Shown here one piece after another: positions 7,835 to 16,219 of a stretch of DNA of 43,773 bases (position 1 is its first letter; every line of letters begins with the position of its first letter). Source of the DNA: Algoriphagus sp. (lineage in GTDB: Bacteria > Bacteroidota > Bacteroidia > Cytophagales > Cyclobacteriaceae); the NCBI GenBank assembly GCA_023653075.1, contig JAMNXQ010000013.1, forward strand, positions 1 to 43,773. Reading direction: 5' to 3'. The position numbers and the translations under genes are program-made. The notes beneath the pieces are model-generated. The model ran no database searches. It had not been told where the DNA came from and was given only the letters and a program-made list of their open reading frames with translations.

Positions 7835-9448
7835 ATGAATCTGGCCCTCAAGTTTACCGCACCTTTTCTTCTTTTACTTTTCGTATGGGCAGGCAGCTCT
7901 GCCCAAGAATTGGATCCACTGGCTCCAAAAACTAGCGCTACAGAATCCAAAATCAATGCCATTGAAAGCCGCGAGGCTTCCTTTGTGACCATTCCCCATT
8001 CGCTTCCCGATATTCCTAGAGAATTCAGAGGGGTTTGGATCGCCACCGTATCCAATATTGACTGGCCACTCTCCCCCACAGACCCCTGGGAAAAGCAAAA
8101 GAAGGACTACCTCGCGCTTTTGGATTACTACAAAGGGCTGCATTTCAATGCCGTAATCGTTCAAATTCGTACGGCAGGGGATGCTTTTTACCCCACCGAC
8201 CTAGCTCCTTGGTCCAAGTACCTGACTGGCCAACAGGGGACAGCCCCTAAAACTCCGGAAGATCCATTGGCTTGGATGATTGATGCTGCTCACCAGCGCG
8301 GTCTGGAGTTTCATGCCTGGCTCAACCCCTACCGTGCCACAATGGACCTCAATACGGCTGCATTAAGTCCTAAACATGACTTCAACACCCATCGAAAATG
8401 GATGCTCAAATACAGCACCAAGTGGTACTACGACCCAGGTTTACCCGAGGTGAAAGCCCATTTGCTTCAAATCATCGATGAAGTAGTTGAAAACTACGAC
8501 ATTGACGCCATTCATTTCGATGACTATTTTTATCCCTACCGAGAGCCTAACTTGGAGTTTCCAGACCAGGCATCGTACGCTGCTTACAAAAAGCCAGGCC
8601 AGTCCAAAGACGATTGGAGAAGGCAAAATGTGGATGAGCTCATCCTAGCGCTCAGTCAAACCATCAAAAGCAAAAAGCCATGGGTTCAGTTTGGCATCTC
8701 CCCTTTTGGGGTGTGGAGAAATAAGAGTAAAGACCCGAAAGGCTCTCCCACCCAAGCTGGACAAACCAACTACGACGATCTTTTTGCAGATGTGCTGCTG
8801 TGGATGAAAAACGGATGGATAGATTACCTGATCCCTCAACTCTATTGGAGCATGGAGCACCGCCTGGCTTCACACCGCATTCTTGCCGACTGGTGGTCCA
8901 ATACCAGCTATGGTGTACCCATTTACTTGGGAAATGGCCCCTACAAGATTCGGGACGATTCGGATGTGGCTTGGAAAGAGCCTAAGGAACTTATCTCGCA
9001 AGTACACTACGGAAGAACCTTGCCACAAATTCAGGGCAATGCCTTTTTTTCGGCCAAATCCATGTACCAAAAGAATCAGGACATCGCCCAACTCCTGAAA
9101 ACTGAGGTGTACGATCGTCCGGTATTGCCCCCTGCATTTGAACCCAAAACACCCGTACGCATCAGCACTCCACAGGTCTTGGATCTCCAAAATTTGGGCT
9201 CAAAAATCCAGCTTCAACTAGAAAAGCAGTTGGACCCTGGCATTCGCTATGCCCTGATTCAAGGCGGCAATGACCTAAACAGCATTCATCAGGCACCCCT
9301 CCACAAAGTTTGGGTAGGAAGCAATCAAAAGTCTAGTCTAGACATCCCTCAACTGAATAGCAGCTACCTGGCCATCCGCTGGGTGGATAGCTATGGAAGA
9401 GTGATCCAAAGTCAAGTGCTCCAACTCACCAAACCTTCACGACCATGA
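7835..9448 (+). CDS. DUF187/GHL10 glycoside hydrolase-like protein (DigH-related)
   Basis: The 537-residue secreted protein has a signal peptide ending near residue 23 (GSSAQ). It carries a GHL10 (DUF187) TIM-barrel from about residue 60 to 370, opening with REFRGVWIATVSNIDWP, then VIVQIRTAGDAFYP, HAWLNPYRA and the acidic AIHFDDYFYP (residues 225-234). The last 130 residues look like a beta-rich accessory domain. The family includes E. coli DigH (YddW), which cuts denuded peptidoglycan glycan at the division site. Its place directly after a murein amidase supports the same activity here. Its stop codon overlaps the ATG of the GNAT gene (ATGA, 9445-9448). Other polysaccharide substrates cannot be excluded by sequence alone. 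Confidence 0.88.
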   Translation: MNLALKFTAPFLLLLFVWAGSSAQELDPLAPKTSATESKINAIESREASFVTIPHSLPDIPREFRGVWIATVSNIDWPLSPTDPWEKQKKDYLALLDYYKGLHFNAVIVQIRTAGDAFYPTDLAPWSKYLTGQQGTAPKTPEDPLAWMIDAAHQRGLEFHAWLNPYRATMDLNTAALSPKHDFNTHRKWMLKYSTKWYYDPGLPEVKAHLLQIIDEVVENYDIDAIHFDDYFYPYREPNLEFPDQASYAAYKKPGQSKDDWRRQNVDELILALSQTIKSKKPWVQFGISPFGVWRNKSKDPKGSPTQAGQTNYDDLFADVLLWMKNGWIDYLIPQLYWSMEHRLASHRILADWWSNTSYGVPIYLGNGPYKIRDDSDVAWKEPKELISQVHYGRTLPQIQGNAFFSAKSMYQKNQDIAQLLKTEVYDRPVLPPAFEPKTPVRISTPQVLDLQNLGSKIQLQLEKQLDPGIRYALIQGGNDLNSIHQAPLHKVWVGSNQKSSLDIPQLNSSYLAIRWVDSYGRVIQSQVLQLTKPSRP

Positions 9449-9924
9449 AAGACATGCTCGTTCGACTTCTAGAACTTCCTTCAGGCGCAGAACTGGAGCA
9501 GCGGCTTTTAGAAAAGGAGAAAATAGTAGTTCGCAGAGCAATTGCACCAGAAAAGCACTTGGTGTGCGACTGGGTCATGCAAGCATTTGGTGCCTATTGG
9601 CATTCGGAGGTGGAGGTAGCTTTTTCGCGGCAACCCGTATCCTGTTGGATTGCGCAGCGGGGAAATACTATTTTGGGTTTTGCCTGCTACGAAAGTACGG
9701 CTCGGAATTTTTTTGGCCCTACAGGTACGCTGGAATCAGAGCGCGGCAAAGGCATCGGTAAACTCCTGCTCCTCAAATCCCTAGAATCCATGCGAGAAAT
9801 GGGCTATGCCTACGCCATCATTGGTGGTGTGGGACCAGCAGCATTCTATGAAAAGGCGGTTGGCGCAAAAATCATCGAAGGCTCGGAAATCAGCATCTAC
9901 CAACACTTACTTCGCAAACCATGA
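9445..9924 (+). CDS. GNAT-family N-acetyltransferase in the murein salvage operon
   Basis: The 159-residue protein is a single GNAT domain. The acetyl-CoA pyrophosphate-binding motif is visible as ERGKGIGKLLL (R100 to G105), preceded by the beta-4 strand GPTGTLES and followed by AIIGGVGPAAFYEKAVGAKII. It is locked between the DigH-like gene and the permease gene by 4-bp ATGA overlaps on both sides, so it must be translated with them. Its substrate is unknown. A GlcN/glucosaminide acetyltransferase role like clostridial GlmA, re-acetylating salvaged amino sugars, is an attractive inference from context only. Modification of a recycled peptide or of the neighbouring proteins is the alternative. 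Confidence 0.85.
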   Translation: MKDMLVRLLELPSGAELEQRLLEKEKIVVRRAIAPEKHLVCDWVMQAFGAYWHSEVEVAFSRQPVSCWIAQRGNTILGFACYESTARNFFGPTGTLESERGKGIGKLLLLKSLESMREMGYAYAIIGGVGPAAFYEKAVGAKIIEGSEISIYQHLLRKP

Positions 9925-11186
9925 CCCAAAGCTCCTCCAAAAACCCTTGGCTGTGGGTTCCCACGCTCTACCTTACCGAATCGATCCCCTATGTGCTGAT
10001 TATTTCGGTCTCGGTAGTGATGTATAAAAATCTGGGTATCTCCAATGAAGACATTGGATTGTATACTTCCTTTCTCTACTTGCCTTGGGTAATCAAACCT
10101 ATCTGGAGCCCAATTCTGGAACTCTTTGGTCACAAAAAACAATGGTTTTTGAGCATGCAATTTATCCTGTCCCTGGTGTTTTTGGGTGTAGGATTAACTA
10201 CCGGTAGTTCGCATTTTTTCACGATTACGCTTGCCTTTTTTTGGATGGGAGCCTTTGCTTCTGCCACCAACGACATTGCTTCAGATGGCTTGTATTTGAT
10301 TGCTTTAAAACCCGAGCAACAAAGTTTTTTTGTGGGCATGCGCAGCACCTTTTACCGGGTGGGGATGATTACAGGTCAGGGTTTGATCGTGATTGTTGCC
10401 GGCTTTTTGGAAGAGAAATTTGCCGATCCTACCCAAGCCTGGTCTTGGACCATGTTGGGCGTAGGGGGCTTGATGCTGGTCTTGACAGGGATCAATTACC
10501 TCGCTACGCCAAAGGTGCTAGAGGAGCGCATCGCCAAGGAAGACCAACCCAGTTTTGGAAAGGTGTTTTCCACCTTTTTTACGAAGAAAAATATAGGCCT
10601 ATCCCTAGGCTTTGTCCTGCTCTACCGCTTGGGAGAATCCCAACTCGTGAAGATGGCCTCTCCCTTCTTTTTGGATAAGCGAGTCGCAGGCGGATTGGAA
10701 TTAAGTACCACCGAGGTAGGATTTATTTACGGCACGCTAGGGGTTATTGCCTTACTGGTTGGCGGGATCTTAGGAGGCATCTTCATCTCCCGAGATGGAT
10801 TGGGCAAGTGGATGATGCCCATGGCATTTGCAATCAATGCTCCGAATATTGGCTACGTATTTTTGGCATGGCTTCAGCCAGACAACGTCTACTTTGCTGC
10901 CTTGGTGGTCGTGATTGAGCAGCTGGGCTATGGTTTTGGCTTTGCTGCCTTCATGGTGTTTTTACTGTTCCTCGCAGAAGGATTTTTCAAAACGGCCCAT
11001 TATGCTCTAGCGACCGGATTTATGGCCATGGGAATGATGCTTCCCGGTATGCTCAGTGGCTACGTGCAGCAGTGGCTCGGCTATCCCGGATTTTTCGTTT
11101 GGGTGGTAATCGCTACGATTCCAGGATTTGTGATGGCGTATGTGGTGAAGTTTCCGAGGGAGTTTGGGAAGAAACTGGAAGGCTAA
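9921..11186 (+). CDS. ampG: AmpG-like MFS permease (muropeptide importer)
   Basis: The 421-residue protein has about 12 hydrophobic membrane segments and the AmpG-type opening (LWVPTLYLTESIPYVLI) with the family motif NDIASDGLYLIAL between TM4 and TM5 (about residues 113-126). AmpG proteins bring GlcNAc-anhydroMurNAc and its peptides across the inner membrane in exchange for the proton gradient. The ATG overlaps the stop of the GNAT gene. The stop codon is followed by a 183-bp repeat-rich gap before the NagZ-type gene. Peptide or sugar MFS transporters of the wider acetyl-CoA/AmpG group remain an alternative, but the flanking amidase, glycan hydrolase and NagZ-type enzyme make muropeptide import the best reading. 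Confidence 0.85.
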   Translation: MTQSSSKNPWLWVPTLYLTESIPYVLIISVSVVMYKNLGISNEDIGLYTSFLYLPWVIKPIWSPILELFGHKKQWFLSMQFILSLVFLGVGLTTGSSHFFTITLAFFWMGAFASATNDIASDGLYLIALKPEQQSFFVGMRSTFYRVGMITGQGLIVIVAGFLEEKFADPTQAWSWTMLGVGGLMLVLTGINYLATPKVLEERIAKEDQPSFGKVFSTFFTKKNIGLSLGFVLLYRLGESQLVKMASPFFLDKRVAGGLELSTTEVGFIYGTLGVIALLVGGILGGIFISRDGLGKWMMPMAFAINAPNIGYVFLAWLQPDNVYFAALVVVIEQLGYGFGFAAFMVFLLFLAEGFFKTAHYALATGFMAMGMMLPGMLSGYVQQWLGYPGFFVWVVIATIPGFVMAYVVKFPREFGKKLEG

Positions 11187-11189
11187 GAT

Positions 11190-11333
11190 TCATCATTCGC
11201 TACTCAACATTCGACATTCATTATTGATAAATATTCAAATGTCGAATGCCCAATGCTGAATTTCGAATAGCGAACACTTCGACATTTGCTACTCAACATT
11301 CGTTTTGGATTCAATGACGAATGTCGATAGAAG
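11190..11333. repeat. CGACATTC-rich palindromic repeat between ampG and nagZ
   Basis: The gap contains a 15-bp direct repeat (GCTACTCAACATTCG at 11199-11213 and 11288-11302). Nested inverted repeats lie between: a perfect 11-bp pair at 11208-11218 and 11238-11248, and an outer 7-bp pair at 11196-11202 and 11268-11274. The words ATTCG, ACATTCG and their complements recur throughout. It resembles the non-coding palindromic elements scattered in Bacteroidota genomes. Transcribed, it would fold into a branched structure within the operon. Confidence 0.75.
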
Positions 11334-11369
11334 AAGGAAGAATTTCGAAGAACCTACAACGACACGAAC

Positions 11370-12869
11370 ATGAATAAAAAACAAAAAATTGCGCAGCTGT
11401 TTTCTCCTGCGGCGTTTATTCACGATACGGAAGAAAATTACCAAGCCATCGAAACCCTCATTCGCGAACAGGAAATCGGGGGGCTGACTTTTTTTCATAG
11501 CAGGCATTCTGCAGCGGCTAACTTTGAAAAGCGGGCAGAAGTCCTGGATGTGAGTGGCACTTTTGAGAAATTGATTGGCTTAATCAACCGCTACCAAAAG
11601 GCGGCCAGCATCCCCTTGCTGATTAGCATCGATGGGGAATATGGATTGGCCATGCGGATCGAAAATACCCCCCAATACCCCTTTGCCATTACCCTGGGAG
11701 CTTTGAAAAACGATGCGGCAAGATGGGTGGAGGAAGTGGGCTACCGCATGGGCTTGGATATGAAGCGCTCCGGCATTCACCTCAACCTCGCCCCTTGCGC
11801 AGACGTCAATACGAATCCGGACAACCCGGTGATTGGCTACCGCTCTTTTGGGAATCAGTCGAATAAGGTATCCCAACTGGCCTTTGCTGCCTATTCAGGA
11901 ATGAAAAAAGCTGGAATCAGAGCTTGCCTGAAGCATTTTCCAGGACATGGGGATACGGCAACAGACTCGCATCTGGGCTTGCCGATTTTGCATAAAACCA
12001 AAGCGGAATTGGAAGCAGAAGAATTACTTCCCTTTCAAGTGGGCATCGATCAGGGCGTGGAAATGATCATGGTGGGACACTTGGCCGTACCTGCACTGAC
12101 TGGAGGAAAAAACATTCCAGCCAGCATCAGCCGCAAACTCATTACGGACTTGCTCAAGGGAGAAATGGGATTCAAAGGCCTAGTCATCTCCGATGCACTG
12201 AATATGAAGGCCGTGGCCAATCTGTATCCCGAGCCAGGGGAACTCGAATGGCAGGCTTTTCATGCAGGGAATGACATCCTTTGCTTTTCGGATCACGTGA
12301 AAGAGGGGATCGAGAAAATCGCCCAGAATGCCTCAGATTCAGAGATAGATGCTGTTTTTGAAAAGATAATGGGGTTAAAATCCCGCTTGGCTGTCCTAGA
12401 ATCCAAGCCGATAACCGTCCCTACTTTTGATTGGGAAAGCCATTCCCAACTTCAAAGAGACTTGGCAGAAAACTATGTGTCTGAAATCTCAGGTGAAATT
12501 GATTCGGAAGAACTACAAGAGTTAGCAAAAGCAGGTAAACTGGGTTACCGGGATTTTTTTACGGCTAGTCCAAGTCTCTTTTCCCAGCAGTTGGACCTTC
12601 CTTCCTCCTCAATTGAAGAGGCAGAGAAAGTAATTTTGGCGGTATTTGTGCCTAGTCACAAGCCCTTAAATCAATTTGGAATGGAGCAAACCGTCTTGGA
12701 TGAAATCCAAGAATTAGCGAAAACCAAGCCCTGCATTCTGGTTCATTTTGGCAACCCTTTGGCGCTCAAACACCTGGGCGAGCTGTCCGATTTTGAAGCG
12801 GTGGTTTGTGCCTATCAAGGATTTGTAGAAACACAGGTTCAGGCTGCGGCAGTTCTGAACGGAAACTAA
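11370..12869 (+). CDS. nagZ: GH3 beta-N-acetylhexosaminidase (NagZ type)
   Basis: The 499-residue protein has no signal peptide and should be cytosolic. It is a GH3 glycosidase with the NagZ hallmark KHFPGHGDT (188-196) followed by DSH (199-201), which carries the His-Asp acid/base dyad; the nucleophile is D275 in VISDALNMK. Residues about 370-499 form a shorter second domain. NagZ removes GlcNAc from GlcNAc-anhydroMurNAc made available by AmpG import, so it fits the preceding genes. It is longer than proteobacterial NagZ (about 340) and lacks the beta-lactamase-like domain found fused to some Bacteroidota GH3 proteins. It is 183 bp from the permease gene and may have its own promoter, which I could not find. 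Confidence 0.92.
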   Translation: MNKKQKIAQLFSPAAFIHDTEENYQAIETLIREQEIGGLTFFHSRHSAAANFEKRAEVLDVSGTFEKLIGLINRYQKAASIPLLISIDGEYGLAMRIENTPQYPFAITLGALKNDAARWVEEVGYRMGLDMKRSGIHLNLAPCADVNTNPDNPVIGYRSFGNQSNKVSQLAFAAYSGMKKAGIRACLKHFPGHGDTATDSHLGLPILHKTKAELEAEELLPFQVGIDQGVEMIMVGHLAVPALTGGKNIPASISRKLITDLLKGEMGFKGLVISDALNMKAVANLYPEPGELEWQAFHAGNDILCFSDHVKEGIEKIAQNASDSEIDAVFEKIMGLKSRLAVLESKPITVPTFDWESHSQLQRDLAENYVSEISGEIDSEELQELAKAGKLGYRDFFTASPSLFSQQLDLPSSSIEEAEKVILAVFVPSHKPLNQFGMEQTVLDEIQELAKTKPCILVHFGNPLALKHLGELSDFEAVVCAYQGFVETQVQAAAVLNGN

Positions 12870-12901
12870 AACTGATGCTGATGGTCTGATTGAGGGAAAA
12901 G

Positions 12902-12931
12902 AAAAAAGCCATCCGCGGCGGCGGATGGCTT
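12902..12931 (-). terminator. Terminator between the nagZ-type and PH-domain genes
   Basis: A GC-rich 11-bp stem (12906-12916 with 12921-12931, loop 4 nt) is followed on the minus strand by a T run (plus-strand A run 12902-12907). It serves the minus-strand PH-domain gene and may also stop plus-strand transcription from the convergent nagZ-type gene. Confidence 0.8.
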
Positions 12932-12953
12932 AACTTTGTGCTCCTCCCTGAAC

Positions 12954-13334
12954 TTACTTCAGCACATGGTGCGCCAAGACGCGCTGTACTTCGTAGACGT
13001 TGACGGACTTGTTGAACTGCTTTTTGATGCTGGGATGAACCTCACTAGATACCCAAATCTTTAACTCTGCATCCAAATCAAAGGTGCCTGCAGTCTCCAC
13101 GCTAAACCTAGAGATACTCTTGTAGGAGATCGAAGTGTATTCGGTTTTGCTCCCCGTAATCCCTTGAATATCGACCAAAATAAGCCGCTTATTGGTAAAA
13201 ATAAAGGTGTCCCGAACTAGCTTGAAGCCGAGCTCAATCTCTTCTCCGGTGGTGAGCAACTCCCCATATTTCTTTTGAAGTTCTTCTTGGCTGACCGCCC
13301 CCGCATTCCCCAGTAGTGCTGAAAATAATCCCAT
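12954..13334 (-). CDS. Small bacterial PH-domain protein
   Basis: The 126-residue protein resembles the bacterial pleckstrin-homology family bPH_1 (formerly DUF1696). Recognisable features are TTGEEIELGFKLVRDTFIFTNKRLILVDIQGITG, typical of the first strands, followed by KTEYTSISYKSISRFSVETAG. It has no signal peptide or membrane segment. Members are small cytosolic oligomeric proteins of unknown role; some may bind membranes or partner proteins. It stands alone, convergent with the nagZ-type gene and separated from the mutarotase by its own gap. No function should be inferred. Confidence 0.8.
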   Translation of the reverse strand: MGLFSALLGNAGAVSQEELQKKYGELLTTGEEIELGFKLVRDTFIFTNKRLILVDIQGITGSKTEYTSISYKSISRFSVETAGTFDLDAELKIWVSSEVHPSIKKQFNKSVNVYEVQRVLAHHVLK

Positions 13335-13457
13335 TTTTTTTTAATAAAAGTTGTATGACTAATTAAATTCTTTTTCCAAGCCGAATTAGCTTGCTGTGCA
13401 TGAAGACGAAAGATATACCCCAAAGGTTTTTTGTATCCCTGGGGAATGTGGACCTAC

Positions 13458-14618
13458 TTAATCTTCTACCGAGAAGCGGTAGTCGATGGTATGTGTGTAG
13501 GTTTCCCCAGGTCGAAGTATAGGGCTTGGGAAGTTGGAATGATTGATCGCATCAGGCCAATTTTGAGATTCTAAACAAAAGCCCCAATGGGTATCGTAGG
13601 TCTTACCCGCTGCACCGGGAAACTTGCTTAGAAAATTGCCCGTGTAGAATTGAACGCCCACATTGTCCGAATACATATCCATCACTCGACCACTTTCCGG
13701 ATGACGCACCCGAGCCACCTGCTTCATTTCGGGTGATTTCTCCCTTTTGGTCACGAAGTTGTGATCAAAGCCTCCCCCATTTGCTGCAATTTGGTCTCCC
13801 AAGATTTTTGGCGAACGAAAATCAAATGGAGTTCCCGCTACATCCTTCACCTCTCCAGTAGGAATTAGCTCCTCGTCGATGGGGGTGTAGGCGTCAGCCC
13901 AAAACTGAATTTCATGATCCAACACATCGCGTTTCATGCCTCCCAAATTGAAGTAGGTATGATTGGTCAAGTTGACCAAAGTGGCTTGATCTGCGGTCGA
14001 TTCAAATCGAATTCGGAGCGTATTGTCCCCATGTAGCTCCATCCAGAGCGTCGTCTGAAGGTTGCCAGGGTAACCCTCTTCTCCTTCTGGGCTGAGGTAA
14101 GTCATCTTGACCCCTACCGTGGAGTCTGTGGAGTAGGTTTCGGGTATCCACACCTTCTTGTCAAATCCCACTTTTCCTCCATGGAGGTGATTGTCTCCAT
14201 TGGTCTTCGCCAGGTCATAGGTCTTTCCGTCCAGCTTGAATTGAGCATTCGCAATTCGGTTGGCCACTCTACCTGCAGTAGCACCAAAGAAGGGGTTTTC
14301 TGTATCCAAAAAATCTTCTACTCGATCCAAAGTCAAGGCCACATTCTCCTTCTTCCCGTTACGGTCTGGTGCTAGGATTTTGTAAACAAGCCCTCCAAAG
14401 TTGGAGAGTTCTACTTGAATGGTGCCGTTGTCCAACACATAGCGGTAAACGGGCTGTCCTTGGTATTCGGTGAGTAATTCGGATTGAATCATAAAGGTGG
14501 TGGTTGCTGATTTGGGGTTTTGTTTTGGAGGAGCAGTACAGCTACTAATCGCTAAAGTAATTAAAAGTAGGAGTTGGCCTAACCGGAGATTTAAACTAGG
14601 AATAGAGTACTTTTTCAT
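13458..14618 (-). CDS. galM: Galactose mutarotase (aldose 1-epimerase), lipoprotein
   Basis: The protein interconverts alpha and beta anomers of aldohexoses. Family motifs are present: NHLHGGKVGFDKKVW with the substrate-binding His, NHTYFNLGG with the catalytic His, DVAGTPFDFR, GFDHNFV, GVQFYTGNFL and the terminal FCLESQNWPDAINH with the catalytic Glu. I start it at the ATG at 14618: that leaves a lipoprotein signal with lipobox ISSC and a 7-bp gap from the upstream gene, whereas the longer frame from 14687 would overlap that gene by 62 bp. The product is about 386 residues, lipidated and likely periplasmic, as is common for Bacteroidota mutarotases that act on incoming sugars. It is probably co-transcribed with the amidohydrolase gene. 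Confidence 0.92.
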   Translation of the reverse strand: MKKYSIPSLNLRLGQLLLLITLAISSCTAPPKQNPKSATTTFMIQSELLTEYQGQPVYRYVLDNGTIQVELSNFGGLVYKILAPDRNGKKENVALTLDRVEDFLDTENPFFGATAGRVANRIANAQFKLDGKTYDLAKTNGDNHLHGGKVGFDKKVWIPETYSTDSTVGVKMTYLSPEGEEGYPGNLQTTLWMELHGDNTLRIRFESTADQATLVNLTNHTYFNLGGMKRDVLDHEIQFWADAYTPIDEELIPTGEVKDVAGTPFDFRSPKILGDQIAANGGGFDHNFVTKREKSPEMKQVARVRHPESGRVMDMYSDNVGVQFYTGNFLSKFPGAAGKTYDTHWGFCLESQNWPDAINHSNFPSPILRPGETYTHTIDYRFSVED

Positions 14619-14625
14619 AAACAGT

Positions 14626-15996
14626 TCAGTTTCTGAGGTGATTTTTTTCGATACGATCCAAATTACTTTGAAGTTCTTCTCTCCCAATCCACTTTCCTTG
14701 GATCACTACACCCACGGGCTTTTGGAGGGTTTTGAGATCGAGGAGCGGGTTTTGTTCCACAAGGACAAAATCGGCTTCATAGCCTTCCTTAATTTGTCCC
14801 CAACTGTTTGTTGCACCCATGTACTGTGCAGGAACAAGCGATCCCGTTTTTAAAATTTCAAGGTTGGACATCCCTGCTTCCGACATCAAGGCAATCTCGT
14901 GGTGGATCGAAAATCCTGGAACATTGAATACCTGCGGGGAGTCGGAAGCCATGATCATGGGCACGCCAGCGCGGTGCATTTCCAGAAATAATTTTCGACG
15001 AAAGGCGAGGTAAGGAGCCACTACTTCTTTGTTCAGCATGCCTGCCCGTTCCAATTGCTTTTTGGTATTCACCCATTGTTGGATCTGCAAGCCTGGGAGG
15101 TATTTCATTTCTGGAGCCAGACGAAAGGTATCGGCCGGAATGTATCCAAAATACCGGTCAAACAGCGTGAGCGTAGGCGCCAAGTAAGTCCCTTGATCCA
15201 AGGTCTTCTGGATAAGAGTGGGGAGTTTGCTCCAGTCCACCTGGGATGATAAATTCAGATTAAATGGCCCTGAGGTAGCTGGGTCAATGGTAACCGTACT
15301 GGGAAGCAAACCTTCCATGTACCCATCCATGTGTTCGATGGATTTAAAGCCATCTTCCAGGGCCTGATGAATCCCAACTGCTAAAGGCACGTGTCCTCCA
15401 AAGGGAATGTTTTCTGCCTTGGCTGCAGTTGCAATTGCTTTCATTTCATCCGAAAGCACTCCAGGATGGATCTTCAAGTGATCGTAGCCTTCTTGCTTTT
15501 GGGATTTGACCATCGCGGCACCCTGCGCTGGATCGGTCACGGAATTGGCATTGAAGGAAGGACCGGAAATGTAGGTTCTCGGACCCATCAGCTGCCCCGC
15601 ATTCAATTTGTCTCGAAGAGCAATGTGGCTAGGATGCCCCAGCATACTTCGGATACGCACCACCCCATTGGCCAAGTAGAGCCACATGGATTCCTCTTGG
15701 AGTTGGGTATTGCCATCTGCCGCTACCGGCAAATGCGCATGAAATTCGGCAAGCCCAGGGAAAACATAACTGCCCTTGCCCTCGACTAGGGTGACTTGCT
15801 GCCAGGCTGCGGGCAACTTTCCAGCAGGGACAATGGATTCAATTTTGCCATTTTTGACCAAAAGGGTTTGGTCCTCCTGAATCTTTCCCGTTTCCAAAGA
15901 AACCACGTGGACGGACCTGATGACCAGGTCTTGGCCAAAAGTCCGAAGCGAAAGAAGTCCAAAAAGTAGGGTCAGGGCAAGCGATTTGAATGTCAT
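14626..15996 (-). CDS. Secreted amidohydrolase-family metal-dependent hydrolase
   Basis: The 456-residue product has a signal peptide (about residues 1-21, ending RTFGQ) and an amidohydrolase-superfamily barrel. The N-terminal metal motif is H86-A-H88 (LAEFHAHLPV). Later ligands are in GGHVPLAVG, SIEHMDGYM and MASDSPQVF (metal Asp); the small beta-sandwich domain is made of both ends (IRSVHVVSLETGK and GYEADFVLVEQNPL). Imidazolonepropionase-like or prolidase-like secreted enzymes of this type often cut cyclic amides or dipeptides; the substrate here is unknown. It is the first gene of a two-gene minus-strand unit with galM. Confidence 0.85.
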   Translation of the reverse strand: MTFKSLALTLLFGLLSLRTFGQDLVIRSVHVVSLETGKIQEDQTLLVKNGKIESIVPAGKLPAAWQQVTLVEGKGSYVFPGLAEFHAHLPVAADGNTQLQEESMWLYLANGVVRIRSMLGHPSHIALRDKLNAGQLMGPRTYISGPSFNANSVTDPAQGAAMVKSQKQEGYDHLKIHPGVLSDEMKAIATAAKAENIPFGGHVPLAVGIHQALEDGFKSIEHMDGYMEGLLPSTVTIDPATSGPFNLNLSSQVDWSKLPTLIQKTLDQGTYLAPTLTLFDRYFGYIPADTFRLAPEMKYLPGLQIQQWVNTKKQLERAGMLNKEVVAPYLAFRRKLFLEMHRAGVPMIMASDSPQVFNVPGFSIHHEIALMSEAGMSNLEILKTGSLVPAQYMGATNSWGQIKEGYEADFVLVEQNPLLDLKTLQKPVGVVIQGKWIGREELQSNLDRIEKNHLRN

Positions 15997-16085
15997 AGGG
16001 GGTATACTTCAGTTGATTCTTGAAGTTCGCTCCTTGTTTAACCAAATCCAATCCCATTGATGGAAAAAAGAGGATCATTTTTTTG

Positions 16086-16114
16086 GTCGACAGTCGACGG
16101 ACCACAGTCCACAG
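16086..16114. repeat. GWCSACR heptamer array, copy 1
   Basis: Four consecutive 7-bp units GTCGACA, GTCGACG, GACCACA and GTCCACA fit the pattern GWCSACR, followed by GC and, a little later, TTGAAC. The same layout recurs at 26217-26250 and 38871-38904. It lies in the gap between the amidohydrolase and 6-phosphogluconate dehydrogenase genes. Confidence 0.7.
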
Positions 16115-16174
16115 CAAAGGGCATTGAACTTCAACTCCTAGTTGGTTTTGTTACTTTTTATTTAGCGGGTTTTC

Positions 16175-16202
16175 AAAAAAAAAGCTGGACGAGTGTCCAG
16201 CT
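16175..16202 (-). terminator. Terminator of the gntK-gnd fusion gene
   Basis: An 8-bp stem (16183-16190 with 16195-16202, loop GAGT) is followed on the minus strand by a run of nine T. It lies 17 bp after the stop codon. Confidence 0.85.
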
Positions 16203-16219
16203 GAATTCAAGTATCCAAT

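Noticed and set aside
10241..10678. 145-codon frame in another phase of the permease gene
   Set aside because: The permease reading is continuous with membrane segments and family motifs; the alternative is rich in Arg, Cys and His and looks like a shadow frame.
16086..16114. Heptamer arrays as a possible CRISPR array
   Set aside because: Units are 7 bp with no spacers and no cas genes are present.
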